In this document: one piece after another, positions 44,802 through 47,303 of the stretch
How the letters are laid out: every line of letters starts with the position of its first letter
How positions within the stretch are numbered: position 1 is the stretch's first letter
Origin: Candidatus Cloacimonadota bacterium
Lineage (GTDB): Bacteria; Cloacimonadota; Cloacimonadia; Cloacimonadales; TCS61
DNA: 47,303 nucleotides
NCBI GenBank assembly: GCA_030621085.1
Contig: JAUXIJ010000017.1
Coordinates: 1 to 47,303, forward strand
Direction of reading: 5' to 3'
Notes under the pieces: generated by a model
What the model was told of the DNA's origin: nothing
The model's database searches: none
Seen by the model: the letters and a program-made list of their open reading frames with translations, nothing else
Program-made: the position numbers and the translations under genes

Positions 44802-46997
44802 ATGAAAAGAATTTTAATTCTTTTGATTCTAAGTTTGTTTGTTTGTACATTGCTGGCTAATGACTTGATGAAACCAGCACAAATTGCCGAGGGTGGCTAC
44901 TATCAAGGAATGCGGTTTGGTCGTAGATCTGCATCTAGAGATCAAGATCCTGCACCGGAGTATTTCTTTATTCAAAATGGTAACGGTGATAATACCACTT
45001 ACCTGATAGATACTTACTATGATTACATGCCTTTCAGTTACAATGGTCACAACTTAAGGTTTCAACCTGCAATATCGATGCCATATGGTTATGCAGCAGA
45101 TGGAATGTTTGTAAGTTACATGTGTTCAGAAACATCAACTCCTAGCACAGATCGAAGAGCGTTCTATAGTTATTTGAACCCGGACGGAACTCTTTATTAC
45201 AGTGGAGCATCTAATGTTTATACAATCGATCGTGAAGGTTTCACGGGTCTTGCAATCGATCCTGTTACAGGTGACCCTTTCACTGTCTGGCACTCTGTAG
45301 TTGAGCCGGATAATACTTATGACAGTTCCATGACGTATGAACTATTCCATGCTTCCGGTTCTTCATCAAACTGGATAGAGCCATTTATAATTTTTGATAA
45401 TCCTGAAATGAGTGCACCACTTACAGGACATGCAGATGATGAGTTTATCTGGCCTCAGGTGTGGATAGGAGCATCTCCACTGGCAGATCATCGAAGAGTT
45501 CATGCCTATGGAAACAACTATACCGGCTCAAATTATAACAGCCTTTATGGATATGCAGATTTCAATGCCGACTCTCTATTATATTCAGCACATCTTGATT
45601 GGACTATGAAAACTTTCGAATATTTTGATTACATGCATTATAATGACATCGACCGTATAAATAAAGACCTGATCGTAAGTAAAATTGATGGGAAAGTTGC
45701 TTTCTTCGGTACTGCAGGCGATTCTCTGTTTGCTATGTATAGTGAAGATTACGGTGAAACATTTACAAAATACACACAACAATTAAAGCAACCTATGGAT
45801 AATCCTACAAATAACATTACCGGAGCTCCTCTATGGGAAAATGATGATGGAACTGCTGCTGAAATGTACATTCTTCCTTCAAACGATATGAGTCATTACA
45901 ATGGCGTATTCACAGACGATCATACAAAAATACAGTGGATGACTGGCGTGAACTATAACTCTCAGGAAAATATAGGTCAAGGAGTATACTGGCCTGCTTA
46001 CATGTACCCCAAAATATTCACTTTTGATACCGTTACAGGAGAATTCAGTTTCTACGATCTGGATGTTCAGGATACCGATCCCGGTGATGATCACCTTGCT
46101 GTTGCCTATGACCTTAATGATGACGGTATTGTAGATGAGTATGACGCTGATGGCTGGCCTATAGTTGTTATGAGCTGCCCAAGCTGGTTCTTTAACACAG
46201 AGGGTGGCTGGCAGGATGCTTATTTCCATGAAAGCATCTGTAAGATGGTTGCTAATGAAAACTGGGTTGTATGTGTATGGCACGATAGTGCAAAACTTCA
46301 AGCAGCATTTTATGAAGAACCGGGATACGATGGCTGGGTAAAAGAATCTGAATTCTGTATAATAATTTCAGACGATAATGGTGAAAGCTGGTCAGATATC
46401 AGATACTTCAATGCCAATCCGAATGATGCAATAATTGATTCTACTAATCACTATGATGGTAATTATGCACCGGAATTAGAAGATATGATAGCTGTTGACG
46501 CTTGTCTTGGTGATAAGCTTGAAATCCTCAGCAATACACCTGGCAACTATCATGCCAAACTGCACTTTGTGTTCATGGACGATAATGATTACGGCTCAGC
46601 TGCAGTTGCAACTCCTGGTGGCGGTACAATAAATGGTAGTTCACTCCGCTATGCTGCTATCGATCTTGAGTTCCAGGAACCAAACTATACTTCAATACAT
46701 GAAAACACTATAACTCCTGTTGCCGGTCATCTTTCTCAGAACTATCCTAATCCATTCAATCCATCAACAACAATAGCTTACAATATGGTAGAAGCTGGCA
46801 AAGTTTCCATCGAAGTGTTCAATATAAAAGGTCAAAAAGTTAAAACTCTTGTAAACGAGCACATGACAGCCGGTAACCAAAATGTTACCTGGGATGGAAA
46901 AGATACTAACAATAAATCTGTTTCCAGTGGTATCTATTTCTATAAAATGAAAACAGGTAACTATGTTTCTACAAAGAAAATGATCCTTATGAAATAA
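44802..46997 (+). CDS. Secreted beta-rich protein with type IX sorting tail
   Basis: 731 aa with signal peptide (1-19). The middle shows regularly spaced beta repeats that look like a sialidase/BNR-type propeller ('GFTGLAIDPVTGDPFTVWHS', 'FIWPQVWIGASP', 'YSEDYGETFTK', 'ISDDNGESWSDIRYF'; the last two are Asp-box-like S.D.G.tW motifs). The tail is 'SQNYPNPFNPSTTIAYNM ... SGIYFYKM ... KKMILMK'. The start is supported by GGGAGGGG. A paralogue starts at 47185, so the gene is tandemly duplicated. Asp-box motifs suggest a sugar-binding or glycosidase-like surface role, but no catalytic residues are clear. Confidence 0.88.
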   Translation: MKRILILLILSLFVCTLLANDLMKPAQIAEGGYYQGMRFGRRSASRDQDPAPEYFFIQNGNGDNTTYLIDTYYDYMPFSYNGHNLRFQPAISMPYGYAADGMFVSYMCSETSTPSTDRRAFYSYLNPDGTLYYSGASNVYTIDREGFTGLAIDPVTGDPFTVWHSVVEPDNTYDSSMTYELFHASGSSSNWIEPFIIFDNPEMSAPLTGHADDEFIWPQVWIGASPLADHRRVHAYGNNYTGSNYNSLYGYADFNADSLLYSAHLDWTMKTFEYFDYMHYNDIDRINKDLIVSKIDGKVAFFGTAGDSLFAMYSEDYGETFTKYTQQLKQPMDNPTNNITGAPLWENDDGTAAEMYILPSNDMSHYNGVFTDDHTKIQWMTGVNYNSQENIGQGVYWPAYMYPKIFTFDTVTGEFSFYDLDVQDTDPGDDHLAVAYDLNDDGIVDEYDADGWPIVVMSCPSWFFNTEGGWQDAYFHESICKMVANENWVVCVWHDSAKLQAAFYEEPGYDGWVKESEFCIIISDDNGESWSDIRYFNANPNDAIIDSTNHYDGNYAPELEDMIAVDACLGDKLEILSNTPGNYHAKLHFVFMDDNDYGSAAVATPGGGTINGSSLRYAAIDLEFQEPNYTSIHENTITPVAGHLSQNYPNPFNPSTTIAYNMVEAGKVSIEVFNIKGQKVKTLVNEHMTAGNQNVTWDGKDTNNKSVSSGIYFYKMKTGNYVSTKKMILMK

Positions 46998-47005
46998 ACA
47001 AAAAT

Positions 47006-47037
47006 ATGAGAAACAGGGCAAATGCCCTGTTTCTCAT
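47006..47037 (+). terminator. Hairpin after the sorting-tail gene
   Basis: ATGAGAAACAGGGC / GCCCTGTTTCTCAT, a 14-bp perfect stem with loop AAAT, 8 bases past the stop at 46997, followed by TTTCC. The T tract is short, so termination may be partial, allowing some read-through to the paralogue. Confidence 0.7.
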
Positions 47038-47118
47038 TTCCATAACTTACCCATAATTATGAACCTTGTGTCATTTGTTTACAAATACGAGTGATTTTGG
47101 ATAATCTAAATAAGTGCT

Positions 47119-47138
47119 ACATGAACTTGTATTCATGT
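47119..47138. promoter_or_regulatory. Inverted repeat upstream of the paralogous gene
   Basis: ACATGAA-CTTGTA-TTCATGT has 7-bp arms and ends 46 bases before the ATG at 47185. A shorter palindrome ATTTGT-TT-ACAAAT lies at 47073-47086. Either might be an operator; no promoter hexamers were convincing. Confidence 0.3.
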
Positions 47139-47184
47139 TATTTTATTAATTAAGCGTAAATAAACGCATAAAAAAGGAGGGGAA

Positions 47185-47303
47185 ATGAAAAGAATATTAA
47201 TTCTTTTTGTACTAAGTTTATTTGTTTGTACATTGCTGGCTAATGACTTTATGCAGCCAGCTCAAGTTGCCAAGGGTGACTACTATCAAGGAATGCGGTT
47301 CGG
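47185..47303 (+). CDS. Paralogue of the 731-aa secreted protein (5' part only; runs off the right edge)
   Basis: From ATG at 47185 (AAGGAGGGG upstream) 39 full codons remain open to the window end. They encode 'MKRILILFVLSLFVCTLLAN' then 'DFMQPAQVAKGDYYQGMRF', which differs from the start of the gene at 44802 at 7 of 39 positions. The signal peptide and first residues are therefore conserved, and the ribosome site is nearly the same. It is very likely a tandem duplicate with the same type of sorting tail beyond the window. Confidence 0.9.
   Translation, partial: MKRILILFVLSLFVCTLLANDFMQPAQVAKGDYYQGMRF

Overview
The window looks like a contiguous chromosomal stretch from a low-GC, Gram-negative bacterium of the FCB superphylum, most likely Candidatus Cloacimonadota or a close relative. 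The basis is the repeated 'NYPNPFNP ... SGIYFYK ... KKMILMK' type IX secretion (Por) sorting tail on five secreted proteins, a more divergent tail on a sixth, several PorV/PorQ-like outer-membrane barrels, TonB machinery and AT-rich DNA. TAG, TAA and TGA follow the standard code. The phylum call is an inference from protein style, not from a marker gene.

Left edge (1-1812): a partial gene reads leftwards from 1658 and runs off the window. Its 552 visible codons are the N-terminal half of a type II-C-like Cas9 (RuvC-I, bridge helix, REC region, RuvC-II). Just upstream, on the opposite strand, is a short transcript candidate that ends in a strong hairpin terminator and is organised like a tracrRNA. 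No CRISPR array, cas1 or cas2 lies inside the window.

1.8-27.2 kb (all minus strand): envelope and secreted proteins mixed with housekeeping genes. In order of coordinate these are a helix-hairpin-helix/barrel protein, a PorV-like barrel, a seven-bladed FG-GAP propeller protein, an Sm-fold/barrel protein, a pilin-like protein coupled to a MalK-type ATPase, a gingipain-like (C25) secreted protease, a BatA-like VWA protein, two tandem GNAT-like proteins, PlsY, YggS, a subtilisin-like secreted protease, a large adhesin-like protein, GAPDH, class II aldolase and a PpiC/SurA-like chaperone. A small palindromic repeat family occurs three times here, once inside a coding sequence.

27.2-35 kb (plus strand): a divergent promoter region, then PTS EIIA with a PorV-like barrel, glyS-aspC-small membrane protein-PfkB kinase, a DUF975-like membrane gene broken by an in-frame TAG, a regulatory-looking AT-rich gap, and a lipoate-protein ligase.

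35-47.3 kb (plus strand): a coherent envelope cluster with a TonB-dependent receptor, ExbB, two ExbD, TonB, a 1019-aa secreted protein, a PorV-like barrel with calcium-binding-type Asp repeats, and a sorting-tail secreted protein whose paralogue begins at the right edge. The likely joint role is energised outer-membrane transport combined with type IX export and surface display of large proteins.

No tRNA, rRNA, insertion sequence or CRISPR array was recognised. No gap between genes exceeds about 260 bases.
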